Part shown: positions 45,901-57,763 of the stretch, in pieces
Numbering within the stretch: the first letter of the stretch is position 1
Layout of the letters: every line of letters starts with the position of its first letter
Assembly (NCBI GenBank): GCA_025617375.2
Contig: JAMYGW020000008.1
Coordinates: 62,001-126,000, forward strand
DNA: 64,000 bases
DNA from: Acarospora socialis
Taxonomy: Eukaryota; Ascomycota; Lecanoromycetes; Acarosporales; Acarosporaceae
Direction: 5' to 3'
The notes under the pieces: model-generated
Database searches by the model: none
What the model saw: only the letters and a program-made list of their open reading frames with translations
Told to the model about the DNA's origin: nothing
Made by a program: the position numbers and the translations under genes

Positions 45901-47840
45901 AAGTTGAAGCTGCAGAGATGCTTCATGCGTACAGCAAGAAGACGCGCAACACCATCCTCCACATCGATGAATATCGGATCGATTACAACCTTATTACGGT
46001 ACTACTCGAGAAGATCGCTCATGCTGCCGAGTACACCAATCATAGCAAGGCTATCTTGATCTTCCTTTCCGGCATTGCAGAGATTCGACGATTAAATGAC
46101 ATCCTTTCTAGCCATCCTTCATTTTCCGAAGGCTGGTATATCTATGCGCTCCATTCCAGCATAGCGAGTGAAGAGCAAGAGCAAGCTTTTCAAATTCCTC
46201 CCAAAGGCACGAGGAAGATTGTCTTGGCTACAAACATCGCTGAGACCGGAATCACGATACCCGACGTTACTTGTGTCATCGATACTGGAAAACACAAGGA
46301 AATGAGGTTTGATGAGCGGCGACAACTTTCGAAACTGATTGAGTCCTTCATATCACGGGCTAATGCCAAGCAACGGCGCGGCAGAGCTGGTCGAGTACAA
46401 GAAGGCATCTGCTTTCATCTCTTTACAAAGTACCGTCATGACAAGCAAGTTCGTAATCTGCCCAAGACCGTTATCTACTATACACTAATTCTTCTCGTGC
46501 AGATGGCCGAGCAACAGACGCCTGAGATGCTAAGGCTATCGTTGCAAGATCTTGTGTTACGGGTTAAGATATGCAAACTTGGTAGTATTGAGCAGACGCT
46601 TCTGGACGCCCTAGATCCTCCGTTGCCGAGAAACATCCGCCGAGCGATTGATGCTCTTGTGGATGTCAAAGCACTTACGGCTGCCGAGGAACTCACACCG
46701 CTAGGAAGACAACTGGCCAAATTACCACTAGATGTCTTTCTCGGCAAGTTAATTCTGCTCGGTAGCATCTTCAAGTGCATGGACGTTACCCTCACCATTA
46801 CGGCTATCTTATCGTCAAAATCACCCTTCTCTGCGCCCATGGGAGCTCGGTCACAGGCAGACCTGGCGCGGCTTGCCTTCAAAAAAGGTAAACCATCTAA
46901 CCCTAGGCTTACTCACATCTAATTGAATAGGTGACTCTGATCTTCTCACGGTCTACAATGCATATGCGGCATGGAGACGTGTGTCCAATACCCCTGGATC
47001 CTCCGAGTACCAGTTCTGCCGCAAGAACTTCCTCAATCCCCAAACCTTGGCAAACATCGAAGACTTGAAGATCCAGCTCGTAGTTTCTATGGTGGATGCA
47101 GGATTTTTAACCCTCGACGAGGCCGAGAAGACTTCTCTGCAACGGTTGGTTCTGCGATAGCCCTGCTCGGCTAAGCTGACGTTCCATAGAGCACGGTTTT
47201 CTACTCGGCAACGGCACTTCTTCGTCCTCCCCAGTTCTGTCAATATCAATAATGACAACGACCTAGTTGTCAGTTCTGTTACTGCTTGGAGTTTCTATCC
47301 CAAACTTCTTGTCCGCGATGGCAAGGGATGGAGAAATGTGGCAAACAACCAGTCTGTCAGCTTACATCCATCATCGGTAAATAAAGGGCAGGGCTCCCTC
47401 AAATGGCTATCTTACTACCACATCATGCAATCCACCAATAAGTAGGCAGCTTCACCTTCCATTGTCTTCTTTTCTGACAAATGACAGATTCTACAATGCA
47501 CACGAAACGAGCGCCGTCGAGGAGTTTGCCATTGCTCTGTTATGTGGAGAAGCGGAGTTCAAGGCAAGCAAACGAGACGGGTGTGTGGGTTTTGAGCTGA
47601 CTTTATTAGATGTACGCCGGGGTCATAATTATTGACGGCAACCGGATTCGATTCTCTGTAAATGATTGGAAGACAATCTTGGCAATCAAGAGCTTACGTT
47701 TCCACCTGAAAGAGATCATGTCACGCTCTTTCCGTAATCCTGGGAAACCTCTCACTGTGTACCAACAGAAATGGTTCGATGTTTGGCAGCGCATCTTTTC
47801 TGGGGACTTTCAAGAAAAGCATCAGATGGTTGAAGCATAG
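42969..47840 (+). CDS. DExH-box RNA helicase of the DHX29/DHX57/DHX36 group
   Basis: Seven exons (42969-43740, 43832-44573, 44627-46887, 46931-47144, 47190-47441, 47488-47563, 47610-47840) give about 1,515 residues. The N-terminus MAPNKKKKKPSANPARGFATTS and a following UBA/RWD-like region are typical of the fungal members. Helicase motifs: I GETGCGKS (about residue 726), Ia TEPRRISA, Ib TTGIVMRL, II DEVH (about 831), III SATV, IV ILIFLSG, V TNIAETGITIPDV, VI QRRGRAGRVQEG (about 1,087). After these come winged-helix, ratchet and OB-fold blocks ending with EFKMYAGVIIIDGNRIRF. Valine at the third position of motif II is normal for this fungal branch. These enzymes unwind structured mRNA or rRNA; DHX29 acts in translation initiation. 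Which paralogue it is cannot be settled by eye. The last intron has a GC donor. Confidence 0.92.
47564..47609 (+). other. GC-AG intron, last intron of the DExH helicase
   Basis: The OB-fold sequence EFKMYAGV requires joining GAGTTCAAG (to 47563) to ATGTACGCC (from 47610). The 46-nt intron then starts with GCAAGC, has a GCTGAC branch point and ends in TTAG. The only in-frame GT donor would leave a 25-nt intron, too short to splice. Confidence 0.9.
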
Positions 47841-48076
47841 CGTCTGGCGTTGCATCCACTTTTGTACTCGATGAGATAGACCTAAGCTCCGGTCAAGATT
47901 CGTGACCACGTGAAGCGTGTATGATGAATTCACTCCTGTTGTTACTTCAGTCGCGTGGCTGCCCGCGCCATGTGTTATATTCACTATCGTGATCACCGTT
48001 CGCTGATTCTGATCCGCCTCAAGTTGTCACTAATGCTTCCGACTTTCACCTCACGAGGTTTACTCTCACCAACATC

Positions 48077-49531
48077 ATGATGCGTCGCCTCCATAAACCG
48101 CGCATCTCAGCCCTCGAAACCTTCCTCAACCGTTGCGCTCGGCCCATCCCATCCAGTCGACGCCCATCCTACCTCTCACCAGACACCAACAATGACGCAG
48201 CAATCACACTCCTCAACACCCTCTCTCCAACCGATGTCCTCCATCTCCGCCTCGTTTCCAAATCCATTCACGACTGGACCAACGAGCGCCTCGACGAGTT
48301 GTTCAGCACGCTTTACTACACCATCACCATCACAAATCAAGATACCCGCACGATAGTCCGCACGCCTACCGCACTGGCGCCACTGCGAACAATAGGGCAA
48401 TCATGCACGCATTTCGTCATCAAAATCTTATCCCCCACTCCACCCTCAATTCCCACCTCATCCCGAACCCCAATCCCGACACAACAATCCTACTCAATCT
48501 CGACCTCGATCACAACCCCTCCGAAACCAGGTCGTCACCCCGAGCTCCTCACCCACTTCCTGAAGCATCTCCTTACTCACCTTCTCCCCTCGCTGCACAA
48601 GCTCACCCTCGCCCTCCCGGAGCCCAGGTCCTGGCGGCCTGAGCCCACAACTCACAGCACGCTCATCCACATCCGGCAGGCGCTCGAATCACTGCCCCCC
48701 ACCACCAACCTCAGGACTCTCATCTTCAATCCGATCTCGTTGGTCCATCTTGTCAGTTTGCGGTGGCGCGGGATGAGCGCGTATGGAGGGGATGCGGGCT
48801 GGACGGCGTCCCGGTTCTGGGGCCGGGTGAGGGCGCTTGATGTGGCTGTTTTTGTGCCGTTGGAGGCTTGTGCAGTCGGGAGGAGAGAAGACGGGAATGG
48901 GAACAGGGAGGTGAAAGAGGATCATGTGAAGATGGGGATGAAGACGCTGCATGATTGGTTGACAGGATTTGGACTGGGATTGGAGGTTCTAGGGTTTGAA
49001 TGGTTGGCGCTGCCGGAGCATGACGCGGAGAAGGGAGACAGTTGGGATATACAGGGTAATTCCTCAATTTCCTGGCCTCTCAACAACGCCCTCACATTCA
49101 ATCATCCCGAACCGGAATCAGAATTAGAGCCCGCCATGCAAATCACGGGTCCAAACCCGCTGTCCCTCTACATAAACCCCACTCCCTTCTCCTTCACTTT
49201 CGCCCCTTCTTATTCTTATCCGCCTTCCGCTCCGCAACATCAGCATCAAACTCCTCACGGCCCACTCTCGACCTCCACATCAACTTTAACGACAAGCCGA
49301 CCACCACCCAGCCAGCCCAGGGCGCCAACTCGGGAAAACCGCTTCTCGGCACCGGCAATCCACTGGCAGAATCTAAGCGAAGTATGGCTGCGCGGTGTGG
49401 AGGTCGGGACGCTGCCAACTTGGAGGGCGGGAGTGCGGAGTTTGGAGAGGGTTTATGTTTGGGAAGATGGGGTAGCCGTTGGGGAAGAGGACGAGGAAGA
49501 CGACGGGGGAAGCTGGATGCGTTACGAATGA
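48077..49531 (+). CDS. F-box-like protein with proline/serine-rich inserts
   Basis: An intronless frame of 484 residues (a second ATG follows immediately at 48080). Residues about 40-70 (AAITLLNTLSPTDVLHLRLVSKSIHDWTNERL, cited in part) have the hydrophobic spacing of an F-box. The rest has Leu-rich strands (LTHFLKHLLTHLLPSLHKLTLALPE, FWGRVRALDVAVFVPLE), a LHDWLTGFGLGLEVLGFEWLALPE block and a Ser/Pro/Thr-rich low-complexity insert (about 340-430). The tail is strongly acidic (GEEDEEDDGG). If it is an F-box protein it would be a substrate receptor in an SCF ubiquitin ligase. Coding-strand composition alternates: C-rich to about 48750, G-rich to 49040, C-rich to 49360, G-rich to the end. I do not recognise an orthologue. 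Confidence 0.7.
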   Translation: MMRRLHKPRISALETFLNRCARPIPSSRRPSYLSPDTNNDAAITLLNTLSPTDVLHLRLVSKSIHDWTNERLDELFSTLYYTITITNQDTRTIVRTPTALAPLRTIGQSCTHFVIKILSPTPPSIPTSSRTPIPTQQSYSISTSITTPPKPGRHPELLTHFLKHLLTHLLPSLHKLTLALPEPRSWRPEPTTHSTLIHIRQALESLPPTTNLRTLIFNPISLVHLVSLRWRGMSAYGGDAGWTASRFWGRVRALDVAVFVPLEACAVGRREDGNGNREVKEDHVKMGMKTLHDWLTGFGLGLEVLGFEWLALPEHDAEKGDSWDIQGNSSISWPLNNALTFNHPEPESELEPAMQITGPNPLSLYINPTPFSFTFAPSYSYPPSAPQHQHQTPHGPLSTSTSTLTTSRPPPSQPRAPTRENRFSAPAIHWQNLSEVWLRGVEVGTLPTWRAGVRSLERVYVWEDGVAVGEEDEEDDGGSWMRYE

Positions 49532-52500
49532 ACGGGTTGAGTTCTCGGAGTGGGATTGGAGGCGAGGAGGCGGGACTTGGCATTGGAGGATGACGGGTAT
49601 GGAGTTGGTGAGGAGAGGAACGTAGGAAGAGTGGGTGGTAGTCGGCAGGGAGATGTGTCGGTGGATGTTCGGTTTGTGCTGGAGTCGTGAGGTCAGAAAG
49701 ATGGTCTTTGAATACTGTGGCTATTATCATGGATATGGTACTATGGATCGAAGCCACTCTAACTTCTGATCTAGAGGAATGGAAGATGAAGGGTGATAGT
49801 AACGTGGAGATACCGTGTTATTGATTCTAGGTTCCGATTCTTATGTCTACTACGACGGCCACTTCAGTATTCAAAGAAGAAATGAAATGTCTTAAGAACG
49901 TCGATTAAGTCGTCTAACAAGCCTCAGTCCTAGTAAAGAGTTTGTAGTCCTTGGGAGCTACATTAAGACTTCAAGTACAGGGTAGGTGCTAGGTAGGAAA
50001 GCGGAACAAATCCTTTGTTCTCCTTACGCCTACCCACCTCATCAGCTCCACAATCCGAGGCCAGTCCCCTTAGACTCTCGGCCCTAATAGCAATCAGCTC
50101 AAGGCGCTAATCATGATCCCAGGTGAAGCTCATCAATGCGTCCCATCTAGCCACCCGTGGGCATAACCGAAATTCAATATCCAGCCCTTTCCGATCCGCC
50201 CTTCCCTTTCTCGAACCGCACACACGTCTGCAAACCCAGCCCCGGAATTACAAATGCTCCTCGTAAATATGCTGTACAATTGTCTTGCTCATGTATCTAG
50301 CCTGACCTTGAAGTGGTAGATACATAACAGCCAGTAGAAGGAAACCACCGAACGCAAAGATGCCAAATGGTTAACAAATGGAGGACAACAATGACCACGA
50401 GAAGAGAGAGAGAAAGGGAGGTCGTGATAATCGAAGCAAATCTTCCACTTCTACTTTCCTCGTCGTACTTCATCCCAAGCGTGCAGTACCAGATCCTGGA
50501 TGGACTCTCGTTCATGACTGATGCCCTAATCCTCCACTTCCATCTGGTCTCGACTCCCATCCCTCGATCGAAACCCTTTTGGAATTGAGGCTTGAATTCT
50601 TTCAACCCTGCTTGGTCGTTTGAAGGAAACATATCGTCTAAGCCGTCACGGCGACCGAGTCCTCATCACCCCATCTCCATATCCGTATCCGGTCCGTATG
50701 TGTACCCTTCCTTCCCTTCCTTCTCCTGATCACTGAGCAAGCCTGAGACCAAAGTTCGTCGTTATCTTCGTTGTCTCCCCTCTTCTGTCCTTGGCTCTCT
50801 GATACTTGTACATGTGGTCCGATGTCACGAGTGGGAAGAATCAAATCATTTTCCGAGATAGGGCTATCCCCCCCCAGAACCCTTGACACGGACTCATAAT
50901 TACTCTAGGCTACCTAGGAAGAAAACGGAAAGCGAAGGAGAAAGGAAGTAGGAATCAGGTACTACGATTTGTAGGTAACCATATAAGAAAACTCTCCCGC
51001 GTCTGGAGATGGAAGGAATGGTTGGTCTTGGCGTCCACGGAGTAGGCATGTTCACATCAAGATCACGCATCTCCATATGCATGTTCAAGTCCAAGGTACT
51101 TCGGGCAATAACCGCAGTCCGGTATTCAGCGCTTCCACGTCGAGGCCGTGAGGATGCGAGGTAGGGTGGGATTTGTTCGGAGAAGCTTACTGTACGGAGT
51201 TGTCGCCATCATGCTTGTAGAGGGATGATACGGGCGTTCTCAGGTAGTGTTTGACATTATTGGGTCATTAGAACGAACTGGTAGGGTGATAGCGCTCGCA
51301 ATCAACTGACTGCCTGGCTGGGAGCAAGGAAGAAGGCGGGTGATGATGGTCAGCTTCCCCTCACTCTTCCTCTTTACCTAATATCAAGGCTATGAAGCTC
51401 GAAACGAAGTTCCACAGATCCTCTGCTGCCCCTTCTACTCTCGTACTCTCGCAATCTCCAACATCCAACCGAACACTACTGAATCCCTAGGTACTGTACC
51501 GAGGTATGTGTAGGTTGGGTGGTCTCCACCACACTACTAGTAGGAGTGCAATCCCGCCCTCCCTCATGCACTCAGCACAATAATCCCTACCTACACTACC
51601 CAACCACCGGCTCGTGCCGTGCCCGTTACTTAGCCTAGTGGAAGAACGCAGGCAGGCATGTCGTGCGTGAGTATGTGCGTGCTTGCGTGTTTGCGCGCAA
51701 CACCATATCTTACTTTACCTTACCTTATCGTGATCTACCTTTGCCTGCTCATCCGTGTCCAAATTTTAGAGGCATGGTCTGCGAGTCAGGGTCTGCGAGT
51801 CAGTTACAATGTGGTTTGAATTCGGGGAGGGTGTTGGCTGGTTCGGATGATATGGCCACCTTGCGGAGATCCGGAGTGAGTTTGCAGCTCGGGAGAATAG
51901 AGAGATCTCTGGGGTTTGCCTTGTGGTGAGAGCGTACTTTGCACATGATGAGATATTTCTAGGATGGAGGCCCTATAACGGTTGGTTTAAGTTGGCTGAT
52001 TGTGATTGATTTTCAAGAGTAGGTCGCGAATATGACCTCCTTGCAATCGTACGTGCGAAAGAGCAGGCAAAGAGGGGTCGAACTGGATGATAATCGAATC
52101 ACCTTACTCCCTTCGCTGTACGACCTTTCAGTCCGGATCGAGAGGTACCACCGATTGCGCAATCGGGCGCTCGGTTGACAGACTGTGACATCCACGAGCG
52201 GATTCGGAGTCAACGAAGAGCAGAGCACAGAGCGACAAGGAAGGTGAGCTCATGGACCGAACAGATTATTGAAGCCCGGGATGAGTCGCGAGAGTACGGA
52301 ATGAGAGATAACGGCGACAAGAGAAATCTATCAATAGACTAGCGGTGAGAGAGTTGTAGAAATGTCTCAAATGATGATAAAAAGCGCGATCTGATGATTG
52401 AAGTTTATTCTCACCAACCCTCCCTCGGTTGCAAGAGTAACAGAGTCACTCCTTGATCGATCCTCTTCCTGACGGGGGGAGGTGTTGGTCTCGTCGACGA

Positions 52501-52963
52501 TTATAGACTCTCGAGAAGTGACGGACCACTTAGGCGAAAGCCAACTAAATCGAGACCGGGGCCATTTTGCGCTGCTGGCAAAACTCCCGCCACTCATCGG
52601 ACACCAAAACCGACAGAATCGATATGAGTCTCGGCGGAACGATTGGCGGTCGATCGCTGACAGAAACCGATCGTGCATGACCTTTCCCGTAGCGTGAACT
52701 GTCAAGAGTCAACGACAGCCATAGCCGCCGCTCCACCGAGTTTGTGGTGTTGGGTGTGTGTGTGTCTGTGTGTGTACACCGTAGATGTGTCTTTGTGTGA
52801 AGACCGTGGACTCCCCTCCTTGATCTGGAGAGGGAGGGATCGTCAGCAGCCCCACTCCCGATCCCCACCATTTCCCGACGTCCCTTGGTTGCATGTCGGT
52901 CTTGTGCCATGTCTGAATCTTCAGTGGCTTGCCCTACGCTAATACCTCCTGACGCGGAAGGGA

Positions 52964-52990
52964 AAGGGAAAGGGAAAGGGAAAGGGAAGG
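52964..52990. repeat. GGGAAA microsatellite
   Basis: About four to five tandem GGAAAG hexamers, then GGGAAGGGCCAGGG. In a gene-poor stretch. Confidence 0.85.
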
Positions 52991-53243
52991 GCCAGGGCGC
53001 TTGCGATAACGGGCGGCTGGCCAGAGCGGAGTATGTACTCCGTCCGAGTACGAGGACGGCTCTTCTGAGAAACCTTCCCTTCCAGCCTTCCAGGTTGTTG
53101 AGCCCAGCTGACGTTCTTGTAGCTACTCATAATTCGTACTTTCTTGTGGGAGGTTCAGACGTGGTGAGCGATGATTGGATGGGTTAACTCATTCGTGACC
53201 ACTTTCCGTTCTAACCTCATCTGTGCGTGGGGCCTTTTGGCAG

Positions 53244-53270
53244 CGCCGCAACGCCGCAACGCCGCAACGC
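53244..53270. repeat. 8-bp GCCGCAAC repeat, three copies
   Basis: Three perfect tandem copies of GCCGCAAC in otherwise unique sequence. Confidence 0.85.
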
Positions 53271-55622
53271 CATCAGCGGATCGGCGGATGAAGGACATGA
53301 AGAAAGACGAATGCTTCTGCGGGATCGTTTGAGTCACGAAGGGATCCTGAGAGAAGATAGAGAGTAAGAGGGGGAATGCCTATGGTGAGTTGACCATGAA
53401 TGAAAACCTGTACGGAGGACTGTAGAACAACATCTCCATACCTTAGGTAAGGTAGGTACCTAAGTAGTAGCAGACTTCATACCAGTTACCTTGGGTAACT
53501 TATCTTCGGAAATTGACCGTGAAATTGATACCACCTTTTTGGTGTATAATACACACTCTGTAAGGTAAGAAAAGAAAACTTTCAAGATTATAATTTACGA
53601 TGTTGTTGACACTGACGCTTAGAGACCAATACAAAGGCCACATTCTCTGTTCCTATTCCCTGTACGACTTTGATCAAGCTACAGCTAACGCTATGACTGC
53701 AAGCCCGCCAGTGTCAGTGGCGGATTAAGTACCAGCTTGTACTGCATTAGGGTAGGATTCACTCGCATCATGCAGCACGGCTTCCTGCAGCTGAAACATA
53801 ACCTATCATTCGATGATGGCCATCAAACTCACCCCGGAGGACGGAAGATGGGCCATGGCACTAACGTTGACCCGGTCGCTCCTGACTCCCGCTAGAGAGG
53901 ATACGTGGACGGGGCATTCGCCAGTCAGTTGGAGCGAAAATGGATAGGGTAGAGGGAGGGTCATTAAATGGAGAAAGGATACAGAGTGTCGAGTGACTTA
54001 ACCCAGGCGACTTCTTCTTTCAAGGGTTAGACGGACTGATTGGAAAGGTGGAGTAGGGTGCAAAGTGACCGGTTCTGGTGAGAGGTAATACACCTTGCCG
54101 GAAGATGGCAAGCAGCGAAATCCGGGCCTGGGACGGGCGGCCAGACCTGAGACGGAGCACGGAGCCAATCATGGAGCACAGCAGGGCAGGATCGACTGTT
54201 TGGGTGAAGTGAACTTCGATGGCTGTCGTCAATGAATGGCCCCCATCTATCCATGGGTGACGAACCGTTTGGCTTCTACGAGTAGATCTTCCGGTCAATT
54301 GTCAGTTTGGTATTGCATCTTAAGCAAGCGAGTGGTGAAGCACCAATCTTCTCGAGTACCGTAAAAATAACAAGATAATGTAGGACCGAATCGATGATTG
54401 CGGGTCATCGTACATTGCGAACTCTACCGTGCATCTCCTTGTCAGGATAACCGGGCCTTGCCCCATGCTTGGGTTAAAGCAGAAGCGATGATATGCACAA
54501 CACACCTGCTTTGGGGTCATCTCTGAGCGTAACAGGCTACCAGATGAGACGCCATGCAGGATGATGTGCATACGAACTCTGCGAACACTGGCAGGAAAAC
54601 AAGATGATTATCTGGGGTGAAAAGAAGCGTGCCACAGAGAAGGCAGAACTGAGATTTAGTGAATACAATTATGTTGCTGTTGGTGCGCATCGTTCAGATA
54701 TGACAGAACCCCCGCAGACGGCGTTGATATCGCAGGAATGGGGATCTGGCTGCACGAGTGCCGGTCGCATCTCGGTTGGAGAATTCTAGACCTGTTGAAA
54801 AGAAAATTCATCAATCAAGATGCTGATGACAGGAACTAGACGGCGTAGAAGAGAGCCTCTGATGTGCCAAAGCGGGAGACAGCTGGCAACAACGGCGAAA
54901 CGGAGGAAAGAGATTTTCAGTCGTATCCACAACCCGCCTTGTACTCGCATGAAAGATCGTCATCGTCATGAGATTTGATTACGCGTCGGGATTCCATTAC
55001 GCTGAGCAACTCCGTAAACGAGCTGTCGACTGCGATCGGTCTCTCTTCCCGCACAAACCCCGGTCGACGTCTGATATCAGCGTGATATTCCTTGCACTGA
55101 GGATGCTTATTGATATGCTCTCTGAGTTTGAGTTCCTGGGTAGTGTCAGGCACCGGCCCTGCGATCAAACCACTTGGGCATGAGCGAAATCCACCAGTCG
55201 AGGGAAAATGGCCGAACAGCAGCCAATGAACCTTCTGCACAACAAGAACAACACCAACACCACTGGGGTGTACACGGGCCCGAATATGGGGTGCAGCGCT
55301 CCATACTCGCAGCACAGGTTATGCATAGAAAAGAGCGGACACATGTAGCACATGTACCTGCTAGTACTGGAGTCCGTACGGAGCCCTTACATGGAGGCCC
55401 ACCTACCCTACCTAATATCGAGGGGAACCGTCGGCGTCGGGTATGCGATGCATGTGAGCTTAAATCCCGCATTACATCTGTATTTAACTTACCTTATCTG
55501 TACAGTATTATGGTACTTTACTCGTACTAGAACAGGATAGGAGAGCCCGGAAAGCCGTTGGGTGTCCCTTGCAGACGACCACGATCGAATAAACCAGTAC
55601 TAGGTAAGACGGGTCCCCTAAG

Positions 55623-55659
55623 GATTGGGAAGATCGGGAAGATTGGGAAGATTGGGAAG
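55623..55659. repeat. 9-bp GATTGGGAA repeat, four copies
   Basis: Four tandem units, one with a single change (GATCGGGAA), in the gene-poor region. Confidence 0.85.
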
Positions 55660-57178
55660 CTCTGTCGCTTTTTGCTTCAAGAAGCGCTACCTTATGCCAT
55701 GCCAAGATCGCGTGCCCCTCGCCGGCGTACCCACGGTAAGGTATAAGAAAAGCTCAAACCAAAAAAAAAGTACAAAGTACATACAGTGCACCAGTCACGT
55801 GCAGGATATGGTACGCTTTACCTTACCTTATCTGGTGACGATGACTAAGGTAGGTACCTATACTCCCATAAGTTATATGCCTCCATTGGATTGATAACTG
55901 TGGCCAGAGCATTCGTATTCCACAGGGAAGACTGCCTGCGCGGTTGCTGTCTTTCAAAGGCTAAACCGAGAGTCGCTCAGACCTCGTCCTGTATAACTCC
56001 CCAATCAGATTTCTATTAGTTCAGGCGCCACAGCGGGAGCATGCAGAGTGGTGGTTTCAGCCGGCCAAAGGCGGAAATAGGGGCCAAGATTGGTGGTGCA
56101 AATCCCGGGGGTGAAAGATGTAGTCAAGATGAGAAGCCACCGGAAGGAGAAAACGGCAAAACCATAGTCACACAGATTGTCCCGCTAATAAATCTCTACC
56201 CACAACGGCAAAAACAAAAGCTGGACAGGATATGTGTTGTCTAGGAGCTACACCTGTATAATCGATGATGCTTTGGAGTAAACCTCCGTAAAAGCCATAC
56301 ACAGGATCCCGGTCTGGGGCGCGTCGGACTTAGCAAAGGAGCCTTTCCGACTATTAGCCAACCAGTCACAGCGATTGGGATGGGGCCCCGAACAATGCAG
56401 GCTACAATCCTAACGACGCTGCTTCACGGTCGAGGCCACAGGGGCATGTATGCTTGGGCAGGAGAAATTACTGTAAATTGAGATCAAGACCACTAGGCTG
56501 GAGGGTGATGTGCCATGGGAATTGATTGCGAACACAGTACGAAGTACACCATACGGAGCACGCTACCTTGACTCAACAATTCTTCGCCGACTTGAATTCT
56601 TACCGAATCGTTCCATTCCTCTCTCTGACGGAAGAGTGCGGCTTTGGTCATTCCTCATTGTCATCGGGGCTATCAATTTTTCAATATTACACCACTTGTG
56701 TCTGGAATAGAAGAGGTACGACTAGAGCACGCGATATTCTGATCACATCGAGCCCTCGTTCGGAACCCGGTGATTAATTGTCGAAAAGTTGTCACAAAGT
56801 GCCAACGCACACATCCACATCAGTGATTAATATGAACGAACGGTCCTGTCAGCCAATGGCTGATAGCTTACAGACTGGGTGGGTAGGGCGACTCTTTTGG
56901 TGCGTCGTTACGGGCTCCTCTCCAAGTACTCGACTCTACGAGCAGGAGGATAAGTGCTCCGTAGAGAGGACTTCCCGCACTCCCGCGCCCAATGACAAGT
57001 TACCCGGCACGCTATTCCTACGAGGTGTGTCCTCTCAGCGTGTGCTTCACCTGATCCAAATTATTATTGGCCGAATTAGACTTCTTAGGTAACCATCGTC
57101 GGCCGACTCTGTTGCCGATAGGCAAGATCCAGGCGGTGATTGGTCGACTTAGCAACATTGTTGAGTTGGATCCCGAGG

Positions 57179-57763
57179 ATGGACGTACTCGTGAACCGCA
57201 TCCGGAGCGAATTGACCACGGACGGTGATCTCAACTCTGCTCCGCGCACGAACTGGCAGGCCAGAGATGATCAGAAGGTAGGACAGGGAGCGCAAGTCGA
57301 CCGAATGAAGGCATGGGGTAACTTCGCTGCCATCGGTCATACCGGAGAAAGGGTAAAAAGTGGACCACTTTGCTTTACGACTCGTATACCTAGGCACACA
57401 GATTCATATTTCTACTTCGCCTACGAACCATACCATAGCTTATCCCGAGCAGAGATAGGCATCGCGCGAACCAACCACAACCCCCATAGCCTACATCACC
57501 CGGCTCCCTGTCAGTGGAAGAAGGTTAGGAACTGTGACCCCGTCTTTGTCCCTGAGGAGTACTTCCGATATGCCTTAAGGCTGTTGCAAGCCAAAAACTC
57601 CTGCTTCAAGAGCGGCGAAGGTCTAGAAGGTGTGGCAGACTGCGAAGAAGGCCTCCTTCCAGAATCGCCAAATGGATATGCCACAACGATTAACGAGCAG
57701 CCAGCGTGCAGCCGGCAGCGACGATCATTTAATCGAGCCGGTCGAGGAAGATACGTCGCCTAG
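57179..57763 (+). CDS. Doubtful 194-codon frame, possible orphan gene
   Basis: The first ATG of a longer open frame is at 57179. The product is polar and slightly basic, with no signal peptide, membrane segment or recognised motif. It carries several Cys residues in its second half (CQWKKVRNCDPVF, NSCFKSGEG, DCEEG). It is the longest frame in a 10-kb gap. Without homology or transcript support it may be chance. Confidence 0.18.
   Translation: MDVLVNRIRSELTTDGDLNSAPRTNWQARDDQKVGQGAQVDRMKAWGNFAAIGHTGERVKSGPLCFTTRIPRHTDSYFYFAYEPYHSLSRAEIGIARTNHNPHSLHHPAPCQWKKVRNCDPVFVPEEYFRYALRLLQAKNSCFKSGEGLEGVADCEEGLLPESPNGYATTINEQPACSRQRRSFNRAGRGRYVA

Noticed and set aside
49194-49757. 187-codon minus-strand frame
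   Set aside because: Overlaps the plus-strand F-box-like gene; its Pro/Arg/Ser-rich sequence is a shadow.
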